From Loripinus fragilis (taxonomy: Eukaryota > Mollusca > Bivalvia > Lucinida > Lucinidae): 64,000 nucleotides of DNA. Positions 1-10,649 of this stretch are shown here, in pieces. Both the position numbers and the translations under genes were made by a program. The first letter of the stretch is position 1, and the number at the start of each line of letters is the position of its first letter. The notes below the pieces were generated by a model. That model did no database searches, was not told the origin of the DNA, and saw nothing but the letters and a program-made list of their open reading frames with translations. The DNA lies in the NCBI GenBank assembly GCA_964019695.1, contig OZ026520.1:34785620-34849619 (forward strand). The letters are read 5' to 3'.

Positions 1-70
1 GTCCTTGAGCCAGACACTTTATCCTCTGCTTAGTATTGGTTAAACCCAGGAATATATATATGCATACATA
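1..70 (+). mobile_element. SINE, 3' part only
   Basis: The first 60 bases match the body of the tRNA-derived SINEs at 41010 and 51701: the segment beginning gtccttgagc, then gacac, then cttagta and a wording close to 'ggttcaaccc'. The tRNA-like head would lie to the left of the window. The copy has a few substitutions, so it is older than the 41010 copy. Confidence 0.6.
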
Positions 71-810
71 CAGACTGTCATAAGAAAGAACGAGTTAGAG
101 TAGTTTGAGTCAATGATCTCTCCTGTCTCCCTGGTGCGGCTGTCACCAATTGGCAGGCATATCCACCATACTGTGTTGTAGTCTATAGAGCATGCTGACT
201 CACTGACCCTATCGTGTCTTCGTCAAACTTCCAGTAATGTAGGTAATAGAACAAAAAGTCATACTACCATCGACAGAAATGTCTGCAGCTTCCCTGGAAG
301 AATTCAGGTCATCTATCCGGGTGTCATCTTATCCATCACTGGCATTAAATTAGTCAGTGTATAGCCTTTTACTTTTAATACTTGTGAATAGTCTTTTGGG
401 TACGATGAAGCCATCTCATTACTTTGTCCAGATCTATGAAGATCCCAGTCCTTCACCAGGAAGAGTCTTCGACTCTAGGGTCCGTAGTAACATCGATGTA
501 TTCTCATCACCTGCTCACAGAGGAATTTGTCATATATGGAAACATATGAGCTCAGGGGCACTGTAGCGACATATAGGATATCACCGATTGGAAATTGGTA
601 TTAAATTTTACTTCATGGGAACGTGGAACAAAGACCACACTTTGATGGGAACAGGAGAACAAAGCAGGGTACATAAGAGAGCATTCTTTTTTATTTTTTG
701 GAGAACCCATTTATATCTGGGCAGAGACTCATTGGGGAACAAGGATACAGGTACCCCACCCAGAGTACATCTGTCACCCCAGAGTACATCTGTACCATAC
801 TGGGTCCATG

Positions 811-905
811 CTGTAGCGCAAAGGTGACAATGTCTGATTTGGGATCGAGTGGTTGCAGGTTCTAATCCCACCAACGGCCAATGTTGTGTCCGTTGGCAAG
901 ACGGG
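811..905 (+). mobile_element. tRNA-like SINE remnant
   Basis: A box-A-like stretch (gctgtagcgcaaaggt) is followed about 45 bases later by a box-B-like stretch (ggttctaatccc), and then by text resembling the 'cgttggcaagac' body of molluscan SINEs. The spacing suits an internal RNA polymerase III promoter. It cannot fold as a proper tRNA, so I read it as a decayed SINE head. Confidence 0.4.
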
Positions 906-914
906 CCGCTTTAT

Positions 915-1460
915 TTTTCGAGGAATTGCCAAAATATATCATGCAGTACTTAACTTGTCATGGAACAGGATAACAAATAAAATTGCAAATTTTCTAGATG
1001 GTTTGAGGTCATGAGCAATAATTCAAATTAAAGGATTCTTGACTTCCGGTTCCGTGGCTACCTCAGTATGTTTGTAGTTGAGCTATTATTTTAGTGTGAA
1101 GTAAAAAAAACTTGATCTTTTATTGCAGGAGATGATTAGTATAAGCATTTATGCTTGTTTCAGATCCTGTTGATCTTTTTTCTGTTTATCATGCTATTGT
1201 GTACTTGAAATTGAAATGAAGTTAATAAAATATTGTTTACACTAAAATTAAAGGAAAGAAACTGGCTGAAGACTTCAACTCATTTAACTTGCAATAGGAC
1301 AAGTGTTATTCTTTCATCTATTCAGAAAATTGGCCAAAACTTGAACACTCCCATATGCAATTATGAAACACTGAACACGGTGACATATCAGGGTTATTTT
1401 ATAAAATGGATTGTCTAAGCATAAAACAAACTGTATGCAAATTATTGAATAGATTTGAAC
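915..1460 (+). repeat. Dispersed repeat, copy 1 of 2
   Basis: Two blocks (about 925-1045 and 1335-1460) are collinear with 37960-38285. Shared words include aaaatatatcatgcag, gaggtcatgagcaataatt and cataaaacaaactgtatg. The copy here holds roughly 290 bases between the blocks that are much shorter in the other copy, so one of the two has an indel. No coding potential or termini were recognised. Confidence 0.7.
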
Positions 1461-1535
1461 GTGTGTGTGTGTGGGGGGGGGGGGGGTTACATGTGTACTC
1501 TATATATACTATATATATATATGTACTCTAACTTG
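1460..1535. repeat. GT / poly-G / AT simple repeats
   Basis: A short (GT)n run, an uninterrupted G tract of more than ten bases and an AT-rich TATA-type run follow one another. This is low-complexity sequence with no sign of function, and a likely assembly weak point. Confidence 0.9.
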
Positions 1536-2224
1536 TTGTTACATATTAATCAATCATTTTCCCGCCGTGCTTACTTTGATGGTTTTCAAATTGTTGCTGT
1601 ATCTTTCATCGCCTAATTTTCCTTCCCCTTCCGAATTTGCCGTTTTGTTTTGACGTAAAACAATTATTAAAAGTTAAATTTGTTGTTTAATATCATGCAA
1701 TGGCATAAATGGGTGGTAATGAATAAGTTCATTGCATTATAGTTAAAAAAAATATGGCGCACTATTTTAGTAATTTAAAAAAAATAGAATGTGTATTTCC
1801 CATTACGTTATATTTTCGGATTTGAAGGCATTGTTTCCTTTATTAGTTTATTTGCTTTCGGTCAACCGAATGGGTCCGGACCGAATCTACGGAAATATTG
1901 GTATCAGATAGAAATTGGATGACTTGTTCTTTATAGGGTCTTCTTAAATATGCAAACGTTTCGTTAAAATTATTAACTCAAATACCGACAATGTCAAGCA
2001 ATTTGGACGCATGACTAATTTTCGAGGTATTGAAGATATCAAGCAAATATATAGGCTCAACATAAACATCTTTGATCATAATCTTTTTTTCCTTTTTTTT
2101 TCGTTTTGTTATATGATCTGTGAAGGTCCCACAGGTTTTGAAAAAAATTAATCCATCGAATTCCTGTTACAAATTCCGCCAGGGACCCTCTCTGGACCAA
2201 CCTAGGACTAAAATTGCCATTAAT
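1536..2224. other. No gene or repeat recognised
   Basis: A+T-rich sequence with short A and T homopolymers. I see no convincing exon, hairpin or repeat here. Confidence 0.5.
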
Positions 2225-2440
2225 ATTTTAGTGCGGTTTTGGCGATGACAAGGGACTTTTTATTTATGGCTACGCAGACTTCATTGTGGAACTTTGAAAC
2301 TATTAGAGGGTCACTGATTAGGCATAAATGGCCGAAACCAGCTAGTCCAGCTCAGAAAATATGCTCACTCTAATTTCAGTGGTACATTATTTGCTTCCAA
2401 AGGAGACCCTTTTAAGAACATATTTAGAAATACCACTTTT
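2225..2440 (+). repeat. Dispersed repeat shared with 7880-8040
   Basis: The words 'gtggaactttgaaactatta', 'gagggtcactgat' and 'cttccaaaggagaccc' recur in the same order near 7896-8030 with a few substitutions. The two copies are direct and diverged. They look like pieces of one older element whose ends I cannot define. Confidence 0.6.
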
Positions 2441-3171
2441 TATCTTGTATCATCTGATTCGATGTCTGAGCAGGTGTAAATGAATTGAGCTTCTAATTTA
2501 AGAAGATATCTACCCGGTACCAAACCGGATCAAAATCTCCATTTGTTTATGGTCGCATTACCAAGGTAGCCACCGTGCCTATAGAAGGTAAAAAAAACCC
2601 TTTAAAATCATCTCTGAAATCAAAAGGCCAATGGGTTTGGGACATGGTATGAAGCATTGACCAAGTTCTCACAAATGATGATTCTTGGTTGACCTAGAAT
2701 GGCTACCATGTCCATGTATGGAAAATCACTTAAATATTTTCTGGAACCTAAAGGTCAATGACCTTGGGACTGACCTGGGGCGAATTACTTTGGAAAGTAA
2801 AGCACTGATTTAGCATAGCTTGCCAAAATGTGCATTGAACTAGTATTAGCATTACTTGATTTTGAAAAAAAGTAATACATTGAATAAGCATTATTTACGG
2901 AAGTAATGCATTGAATTAAGCATTACTTTCTTTCATGTGAAGCAGAATCATACAAAACAGTAAACTCTGAACATTTTAATACAGTGAGCAAACTGTATCC
3001 ATTAACAAGTAAATTTCACAGCCAAACTATTTCATATATAAATATTTCACACAATGTACACATTTTGCACTGAATTTCGCATTCTTGTCAGTAATTTATT
3101 TTTTGGAATGTCATAATTTTTGAAAATTGGAGGAAATAACACTCAGAGAAATGATATGTAAGTGTAGCAAA

Positions 3172-3192
3172 TTACCCCCCCCCCCCCCCCCA
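3172..3192. repeat. Poly-C tract
   Basis: An uninterrupted run of about fifteen or more C lies inside the hAT-like element. Its length is likely unstable. Confidence 0.9.
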
Positions 3193-3631
3193 TCTATTCA
3201 TTTCAAGTGATCATATTTCATTGAATCCTTTACCAAATTAGTAAGATCTCAATGATAGCTTTCCAAAAACAGTTTCTTATTTGAAAGTATATTTTATGGG
3301 AAGGATACTATAAACATTTGAAGTTTCCTGCCCAATATCTCTTGACTGGATTATCCAATAAACCAAAGACTCTCTATTTAGTATAGAAGTATAGAAAGCC
3401 CCTGAATAAACAATGACCCCAATACATTTACGCTGAAGCAAAACTTGTCAAAGAGACACACTGTCAGTGTTCAAAACGTGTGAACAAGACAAATGAGTGA
3501 TAATTACCTATTTCCAATACTTATATTGTGATCAAAAACATTGCTTTTTTATGCTTTTTGTTGTCTGCTGTTTTATTTTCAAAATAAACTTTTTTCGAAA
3601 AATTATTTCAGGAATACCACCAGAGTGTCAT

Positions 3632-3698
3632 GCAAGCAGTTTGGAGCCCGATCAGGCCCAATGTTATGTCAGGCCTGGTCTTGTCCCAAACTGTTTGC
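3632..3698. mobile_element. Hairpin element, GTTTGCA family
   Basis: Arms 3632-3658 and 3672-3698 are inverted copies (gcaagcagtttggagcccga pairs with the matching text ending aaactgtttgc). A second complete copy is at 57141-57205 and a half copy at 12193-12235. All three lie beside a variant of 'cagcagacgac', so this is a dispersed fold-back family. Confidence 0.65.
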
Positions 3699-4115
3699 AA
3701 AAGTTATCAGCAGACGACATTAGTAGACAAAGAGTTAATGAATTGTAACAAAATTAACATTCAAAACTTTAAAAAATTTATCAATAAAGGCATTTGAGTT
3801 TTAAAAGTAAAGTGGGATAAAACATCTTTTATTCAACACTCCACTATACCAGTATTTTAATATATTTGTTCTTCTGCGGTTGCTAGTAACTGTAAGCTGT
3901 TTCACTTTATTAATACATATATATAATCAAATCCTTTACTCACAGATTTCACAGTTAATTTTGCATGTTCATAACCTTCTATAGTCGAACTCAAAGAACA
4001 GTCTTTACAAGCACACTGAACACAAGGAAATTGTGTATGGAAATAATTGTAGATATAAATCTTCATACAGGAGGATTATCCCTTTGTTGTGGATGAGACT
4101 AGCTCTCTACTGTAC

Positions 4116-4148
4116 CAGGGTCTTTCTACACTGTGTAGAAAGACCCTG
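4116..4148. repeat. Perfect 15-bp hairpin
   Basis: CAGGGTCTTTCTACA, a three-base loop, then its exact reverse complement. No T-run follows, and there is no reason to call this a terminator in an animal genome. It may be a tiny fold-back insertion. Confidence 0.8.
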
Positions 4149-4351
4149 ACTGTATAGTCTTTATCATAATGGTAAATTTTCTGTTAGACAGTAATTTAAA
4201 GTAATGCAAGTAATGCAGTGAATTTTGACAGAAGCAATGCATTGGATTAGCTTTAAAGTAATGCAAACACTGGTGAATTAATCATTACCTTGAATTGCTG
4301 GAAAAAAGAATGCATTATTAATGCATTAGCATTAACGATTAATTCGCCCCA

Positions 4352-5047
4352 TGTCTGCCTTGGGACTTGGTTTGTGGCATTAGGTTGTTGGGTCTGTATA
4401 TCTAATTTGAATATTTAACCTTGCAAACTATTTAAAATTATTAGCCTAGCTTGACCATGACCTGGCCAAACATTGTAAAAGAGATCTTGTGACTCAATAT
4501 CAGACCCAGGTAAGCACTTCAGGTCGTCTAGTTTGTTTTTCTCTTCTAGTCTGTGTTGCTCTTTAAACCATATGTGTGACTACACATAGGTATTTTGGTG
4601 TAAGCACCAATTTTGCATTATCTGCTAGTTCCCAGCCTGAAAATAATCAATATTTTAAAATACAGGTAACCAGAACCCCCTTTTAAAATTTTGATTTTTA
4701 AAAATCAATAATTGGAAAGGATCTTGCTTACCTGCTTCTGATATATCGACAATGTTTATGCTCGAAACCAAAAGATATTAAATCACTGAAACGGTGTGAA
4801 AGGAACGTAGGTGAAAATAGGTTTGTACAAAGCGAGTAGAGGTGTGTTTTCGCCGTGCATCATTTTTGCTGCATTTTGCAGCAAGTTTGTACTTGTTTAC
4901 CATTGTAGCGAATATTGAAGCCCATGCGAAGGCTGTTCTGGACCATTAGTTTCAGCGTAAGCACAAAATATATTTCAAGCATGAACTGAGCAATAGAAAT
5001 TGGATCAGAATGTCTAGTCTAACGCACACCTTAATAGTTTACCAATA
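4352..5047. other. No gene recognised
   Basis: Ordinary A+T-rich sequence. The first ~150 bases continue the host sequence that the hAT-like element interrupted (the wording 'ccttgggact' occurs on both sides). Confidence 0.5.
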
Positions 5048-5282
5048 TGAGACGTGACATGAGATTTCCAACAATGTGGTACATGTATGTGCGACCAGCA
5101 AAGGCTCAGACCAGCCTGCAGTCTGATCAGAGCCTTTGCTAGTCGCTTCAATATTTTATGAGTGTTAAGCTACTGACCGAACAGGGTTTGGAGTTTCTAA
5201 GCTTTAAGGGAGGCTGCAAATGCTCGTCTGAGTCTAAACTTGTCAAAATGCCACATCGTTGGAAATCACGTGTCACGGCTCA
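5048..5282. mobile_element. MITE of ~235 bp, copy 1 of 3
   Basis: Terminal inverted repeats begin TGAGACGTGACATGAG on the left; the right end, read inward, begins TGAGCCGTGACACG. Both run on through a form of 'gatttccaac'. A second, inner inverted pair surrounds 'cagtctgatcagagcc'. Sister copies are at 48038-48276 and 49008-49237. The flanks are short palindromic AT words (ATAT here, AATT at the second copy), so a 4-bp target duplication is possible but ambiguous. Confidence 0.8.
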
Positions 5283-5442
5283 TATGTTAGTTCTATGGTG
5301 AGAAGCCATAGACGCTGCCAATCAGCATTCGAATGTACGGACTGATCTGCCCGTCGAATGGCCTCCATGATATTCGGAATATCACGGAATAATTCCGTGT
5401 TTAAAACAAAAATTACTTTACGACTAAACACCACACCGGAGA

Positions 5443-5615
5443 GGCGGCAATCGAAAACGCCAATAATATCGAGGAACGTATATCAAAAATCGTTAGAAAC
5501 AGAGTTTTGATTGCCATTTGTCGCCACACTGGCGACAAATGGCAATCGAAAATACTGTTTTTTATCGATTTTGATCCGCGTTTATCGATTGTTGATAGCG
5601 TTTTCGATTGCCGCC
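5443..5615. mobile_element. Fold-back MITE, GGCGGCAATCG ends
   Basis: GGCGGCAATCGAAAACGC at the left is mirrored by gcgttttcgattgccgcc at the right, and pairing continues to the centre, where ttgccatttgtcgcc faces ggcgacaaatggcaa. The whole 173 bp can fold into a single long hairpin with bulges. No ORF and no clear target duplication. Confidence 0.75.
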
Positions 5616-6496
5616 TACCCGATGTGAACACGTTTACCCTACATCTACGTCAACTCATTAAGAAACATTATTCCTACTTAGCTTTCTGGCTGTAAGCGTT
5701 TCTAGGAGACAATCATTGAAGAAGATGTCTACATCGTGATAAAAAGACTTCATTTAGATAGTTCAGCCAGTGCATGGCAAAAAGACCCAGATAACCATGG
5801 ACCACAAGTCAGTCAGATCAGCCTGAACCGTCACTGTACGCTAAATGGATATACACAGTGACCTATGTTTTCTTCAGGAGGAAATTTAAAGCGAACTCTG
5901 ATCGAACTGGTCGGAAGCTTCGTCGCTGTGTGCATAGGCTATTTGCTCATTTTTTTCGGTCCAGACCCATTTAAGATATCCGAATTTTCCTGATGAAGGA
6001 CTTTTTTTTCTAACTAACGATGTCGCTTAATCAGTGCTTAAGAAGTAAGAGATTGCAAAGCTGTCGTTGTGCCGCTGGATATTTCAAATATGACCATTCG
6101 AACATGATTAAGTAATAAAATGCAAGATTCAATTCGACATAAATAGGTTAAAACACTTTTTTACGCCTTTCATTGCTCAATCGTAAATGCTTAACCAACC
6201 GCTAGCGAGTCGGATCATAGTAGTTATAGTCTGTCTTCAATTAACTGATAGAGTGCGGTCATGGGTTCGAACCCCGTCCGGATAGCATGAATTTGTAGAG
6301 ACTATATACATTATGGTCTACTCCTGACGCTGATTCAAGTATGTATGGGACAGTTCTCAGTTACTAATGAATATTCCCCCCTTACGAGGAGTCTGTCTAT
6401 AGGAACAATACGATCCCATTCAGACCAAATTGTATTTGGATTAATGATTTGGATATAGACCTTGATATAAGGCTTTTTAAGGAAGTTCAAAAAAGC
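5616..6496. other. Mostly unassigned, with a tRNA-like B box
   Basis: Near 6245-6280 the text gggttcgaaccccgtcc is a strong RNA polymerase III B box. The upstream sequence does not give a convincing A box or cloverleaf, so I treat it as a SINE remnant and not a tRNA gene. The rest shows nothing I can support. Confidence 0.45.
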
Positions 6497-6880
6497 AAGT
6501 GAGTATGATCAGGAAATACCACAATCACACACTGCAGACTATTCCAGGACACCGTGAAGAAGAGCCACAGAACACTGAATATCACAATACATCCGGAAGA
6601 CAGACAGTTAAAGTAAAGCAACCAGCTCTCTCTCTTCCCCATCAAGATGATTGCAAACCTGGAAGGACACAAAGTACTGAATATCAAAACAAGGACCAAA
6701 CACAGAACCCCCACAAATAATGGGGGCAACAATACATCAACAACGGCAGAACCACTGCCTTAGAACGGACGGCAGCCTACGCCATGCACTAAGGGGAGGG
6801 GCTTAAATGCATCTTAATGGTACCAAACATTCACCCTAGATCCTGCTGTTGTTAAATCACGACACAAGAGCACAGCAAAT
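6497..6880 (-). mobile_element. 3' fragment of YLDD-box retroelement
   Basis: Matches the 3' non-coding part of the element at 18811-20225: shared words include gtgagtatgatca, gctctctct, atcaagatgattgca, ggtaccaaa and ctagat...ctgttgttg. The coding part is absent. This is the 5'-truncated form expected of a retroelement copied from its 3' end. Confidence 0.7.
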
Positions 6881-7088
6881 ACATTCACCACAACAATAGC
6901 ATTCCCAAAGCAGATGATCACCAAACCAAAAACGGCATAATACAAACACACAACAAAATTAAGATAAAACACAAACTGCCACATAATTGAAGCAGCAACA
7001 AGGATGAAACTCAGAAAACTTGTACACTCTACACTTTCACATCTTTGATTTAATCTTTGCGTCCAGAAGATAATCTTTTAATAACATA

Positions 7089-7278
7089 CAGTAAAACCTG
7101 TCTTAATCGGTCGCTCAAAAATCTTAATGACAAATGGTAGCTTAATGAAGGTCGAAAGTATTGCAGAATGCTCCAAGGGGTGCATTCTGCAATACTTTTG
7201 GCCTGCATAAAGCGATAATTGGTCTTGAAAACCCATTTTGGTCCTTATGAGAGTTGCCGTTTTAGAAAGGTTTTACTG
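7089..7278. mobile_element. pogo/Tigger-type MITE
   Basis: The ends are inverted (CAGTAAAACCTGTCTTAA against a diverged copy ending aggttttactg) and are flanked by TA on both sides. An inner hairpin pairs aaagtattgcagaatg with cattctgcaatactttt. CAGTA-type ends at a TA target are typical of pogo/Tigger relatives. A second, decayed copy is at 42430-42580. Confidence 0.7.
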
Positions 7279-7569
7279 TATTTGACTTCACTACGAGTAA
7301 CAGCTGGTGATGATTGGGACTGTGTGGCGGCGGTAAAACTTGTAAAAGAATATTTGACTTCATCACAGCTGGTTCGTTTGTATGGTTTGTGGTTTAACGT
7401 CCCTGTCAACAGATATGATCATGTCGAGACTAACCACACTTGTCTTGGACAAACATAGCCTAAGCGTTTAACCGCAGTACGTTGTGCGCATACTTTAGCT
7501 TGTAAACGACAACATCCCTTCTTGAATCAGCGGAAGGAGGTTAATGACCTTGGAGAATATTTCATAATC

Positions 7570-7672
7570 AATCTCCACGAAAGTATGGGACCGGACCGAG
7601 ATCAAACTCACGAACCCTGGATCATTAATCGGACTCGCTACCGATTGCGCTACGCGACCCGGCACTGCAGCT
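7570..7672 (-). mobile_element. tRNA-derived SINE head
   Basis: On the minus strand the sequence reads gtcgcgtagcgcaatcggta (A-box-like), then about 35 bases, then gggttcgtgagtttgatc (B-box-like). That is the layout of a tRNA-derived SINE promoter. The anticodon arm is not credible, so it is not called a tRNA gene. Confidence 0.5.
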
Positions 7673-7804
7673 GGTGATTTGGACTGTGTGGCGGCGGTAA
7701 GACGTTTCCCTGTCCTTTACTGTAGATTTTATTTTCTTATCCTTTGGGTTTTATTTATTTATCTATACAATACATGCATTTAAAGAGGTGTATACTTTTA
7801 TCTG

Positions 7805-8040
7805 AAATTATTATGCCTGACAGATGTCGTGCATGTGTTGCTGCACGTGGAGGTCACACCCGGCATTGACTTGGACTCCGTGAACCTACCAATCTTCCAC
7901 TGTGGAACTACGAAACCATTAGAGGGTCGCTGATGAGGCCTAATTGGACGAAACTAGTGACGCATAAAACGTGTACACTCTACACTTTCAGCTCTTGGAT
8001 GTATTCTTTGCTTCCAAAGGATACTCTTTTTAAGAACATA
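7805..8040 (+). repeat. Repeat shared with 8400-8475 and 2225-2440
   Basis: The first part (gcctgacagatgtcgtgcat through cattgacttggactccgtga) is nearly identical to 8408-8477, inside the next element. The second part matches 2297-2425. So two different repeat families are joined here, or one longer family survives only here. Confidence 0.6.
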
Positions 8041-8330
8041 TTACAATGTATATACAAATAACCGATTTTCGGTAGAACATGGAAGATGGGAAACGACTTG
8101 ATGTGTGAATATTAAAAAAGACATAGAGGAAACAATAACCTTGCAAGGTTCTACCTACGACATGCAAATAATATACAATTTCAACAATTATATTATATAA
8201 TGCCAAGATCAGTAAATTTATTTCTGTTCGACTGTGTACAAACCTCATACATTGTATATTCATTGTCTACGTCATTTGTTAACCGCAAATATTTCCTCAT
8301 ATATTCATTATATATACACAGAACCATGAA

Positions 8331-8488
8331 TAAGGGAACCCTTTCACTTTTTATTTTACACACCAAAGTCAATATCGGGTGTGACTTTCGTGTATCATCT
8401 CTAGTATGCCTGACAGGTGTCGTGCATGTGTTGCTGCACGTGAAGGTCACACCCGGTATTGACTTGGACTCCGTGAAGGGTTCCCTTA
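8331..8488. mobile_element. Fold-back MITE of ~158 bp
   Basis: TAAGGGAACCC at the left is mirrored by GGGTTCCCTTA at the right. Pairing continues inward through caaagtcaatatcgggtgtg against cacacccggtattgacttg. The bases just outside allow a 3-bp AAT target duplication if the ends are set at AAGGG. The central loop is the segment also found at 7812-7880. Confidence 0.7.
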
Positions 8489-8574
8489 ATTTTGGTTCTA
8501 CGTGTATACGATCTGAGAGAATAAGGTTAAAATTATGATATGCTATTCCAGTAAGAATAGTAAATATAAGCAAC

Positions 8575-8715
8575 GGCTGTGCATCATCTAAAGTGGTCCT
8601 GGCATCTAAAATGGTCCTGGCATCTATTTTGGCCCTCACTTGCCTCTAAATTGGTCCCGACTGGCATCTATTATGGTGCGCTTTGCAGACTCTAAAATGG
8701 TCCTGAGCGTTAAAT
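8575..8715 (+). repeat. Short-motif array A, copy 1
   Basis: Six or so degenerate units of about 20 bases follow the pattern gcatctaaaatggtcc, with variants ctaaagtgg, ctattttgg, ctaaattgg and ctattatgg. The whole array is collinear with the reverse complement of 34325-34515. The units are too regular to be chance and too diverged to be a young microsatellite. Confidence 0.8.
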
Positions 8716-8825
8716 GTAAATCTATGCAAACCTTATCTTTTTACAACTTAACCGTCTTCTACCGCCATAAATATCACCCAGCAAGGACACAAGTCACTTT
8801 CAAAAACTATTTTATGTGCCTGTGT

Positions 8826-8872
8826 GCGTTTGTGCGCGCGCGCGTGCGTGCGCGCGTGTGTGTGTGTGTGTG
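8826..8872. repeat. GC/GT microsatellite
   Basis: A run of alternating gc and gt dinucleotides, purine-pyrimidine throughout and thus a potential Z-DNA former. Confidence 0.9.
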
Positions 8873-8920
8873 CAAGATTTTGGTAATCCCCGCGACCTAT
8901 CTAACGCACATGTCGTTTTT

Positions 8921-10587
8921 ATACCCCGCCACACTTTAGTGTCAGGGTATTATGTTTTACCCTTCGGTGTCTGTCCGTCTGTCCGTCCGTCCGTCCGTGC
9001 TCACCATTTCCGATAGATAACTTGAGTATTTATTCACGGAATTTTTTCAAATTTTGCATACATATTGTTATCGGCAATGAGTGGTATGGGATTGTTAATG
9101 GGCAAAATCCGTCCATTTTTAACGGAGTTACTGCCCTTTTTCGTATTGGAAAAATGGTTTCTTGCCTGTTATTCCTTTACTGTTCAAGATATCTGAATGA
9201 AACTTCACAGATATGTTGCACATCAAAGGTTACATATTGTGACTAAGGACCGTCACTCTGACCTCCCCAGTTTGTGAGTTATCCGCCCTTGATAGGTTTG
9301 AAAAAAGGTTTTTGACCTATTGTTCCTTTACTATATGGAATATCTGAATATAACTTCACAGATATGTTTCACATCAAAGGTAACATATTGTGACTAAGAA
9401 CCGTCACTCTTAACTTTCCCGTTTTTTGAGTTATCCGCCCTTGATTGAATTAAAAAATGTTTTTTACCCGTAGTTCCTTTACTATGTGGAATATTTAAAT
9501 GAAACTTTACAGATATGTTTCACATCAAAGTTTACATACTGTGACAAAGAACCATCACTCTTACCTTTCCAGTTCATGAGTTATCTGCCCTTGATTGATC
9601 TGAAAAATGTTTTTTGACCTGTAGTTCATTTACTATATGGAATATCTGAATGAAACTTCACAGATATGTTGATCATCAAAGGTTACATATTGTGACTAAG
9701 GATCGTCACTCTTACCTTTCCAGATTGTGAGTTATCCACCCTTGATTGATCTGAGAATTGGTTTTTGGCCTGTAGTTTCTTTTACTATATGGAATATCTG
9801 AATGAAACTTCACAGATATGTTGAACATCAAAGGTTACATATTTTTAGTAAGGACCGTCACCCTTACCTTTCCAGTTCATGAGTTATCCGCCCTTGATTG
9901 ATCTGAAAAATGGTTTTTGACCTGTAGTTCATTTACTATATGGAGTATCTGAATAAAACTTCACAGATATGTTGACCATCAAAGGTTACATATTGTGGGT
10001 AAGGATCGTCACTCTTACCTTTCCAGATTCTGAGATATCCACCCTTGATTGATCTGAGAATTGGTGCTGACCTGTAGTTCATTTCATCCGTCCTTGCGCA
10101 CTGTTTCCGATCGATAACTTGAGTATTTATGCACAGAATTTTTTTCAAATTTTGCATACATATTGTTATTGGGGATGAGTGGTATGGGATTGTTAATGGG
10201 CAAAATCCGACCATTTTCGATGGAGTTACTGCCCTTTCTCCCTTTAAAAAATGGTTTCTGGCCTGTTATTCTTTTACTGTTTATGATATCTGAATGAAAC
10301 TTCACAGATATGTTGAACAGCAAAGGTTACATATTACAACGAAGGACCGTCACTCTTACCTTTCCAGTTCATGAGTTGTACGCCCTTGATTAATCTGGAA
10401 AATGTTTTTGACCTGTAGTTCCTTTACTATATGAAATATCTGAATGAAACTTCACAGATATGTTGACCATCAAAGGTTACATATTGTGACTAAGGACGTC
10501 ATATCACTGTCTATCTCAGTTCTGTTGCTATTTAGGCATTATATATCTCACAAAATAACGTTTGGTGCCCCAGCAGTGGCGGGGTAT
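8921..10587 (+). mobile_element. Pearl-like element, ~151-bp core repeats
   Basis: Perfect 12-bp inverted ends, ATACCCCGCCAC and GTGGCGGGGTAT. Inside the left end lies a tccg/tctg microsatellite (about 8965-8998). It is followed by a ~200-bp leader and then by tandem units. The word aacttcacagatatg recurs with its anchor C at 9203, 9354, 9505, 9656, 9808 and 9959 (period 151-152), then at 10300 and 10450. Between these two blocks the leader itself is repeated (about 10085-10240). This layout of microsatellite plus ~150-bp core repeats and no ORF is the one described for bivalve 'pearl' elements. ORFs here are by-products of the repeats. Confidence 0.8.
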
Positions 10588-10649
10588 TATGCAGTGCTTG
10601 CGGTGCTTTTATTAAATATCGAACGCAAAAATAAAATTCCATTTTAGAC

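Larger units (their letters stand above)
2776..4351. mobile_element. hAT-like non-autonomous DNA transposon
   Basis: The ends are inverted copies of TGGGGCGAATTA (2776-2787 and 4340-4351). Immediately inside each end lie clusters of a short motif built on GTAATGCATT / ATTAGCATTAC, about ten copies in all, like the subterminal binding sites of hAT elements. The flanks gactgacc and tgtctgcc match at only 5 of 8 positions and may be a decayed 8-bp target duplication. There is no transposase ORF. The middle holds a poly-C tract (about 3175-3191), a hairpin element (3632-3698) and a second hairpin (4116-4148). Confidence 0.6.

Noticed and set aside
3497..3748. 83-codon plus-strand frame
   Set aside because: It reads through the GTTTGCA hairpin and poly-T text; no domain.
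4116..4148. Rho-independent terminator
   Set aside because: A perfect stem without a T-run, in an animal genome with no bacterial gene nearby.
7570..7672. tRNA gene on the minus strand
   Set aside because: Box spacing fits, but the acceptor and anticodon stems do not pair.
8193..8639. 148-codon minus-strand frame
   Set aside because: It crosses a fold-back MITE and array A, and the residues follow the palindrome. No domain.
8575..8715. Array A as a CRISPR-like array
   Set aside because: Units are degenerate, there are no unique spacers of constant length, and the genome is clearly eukaryotic.
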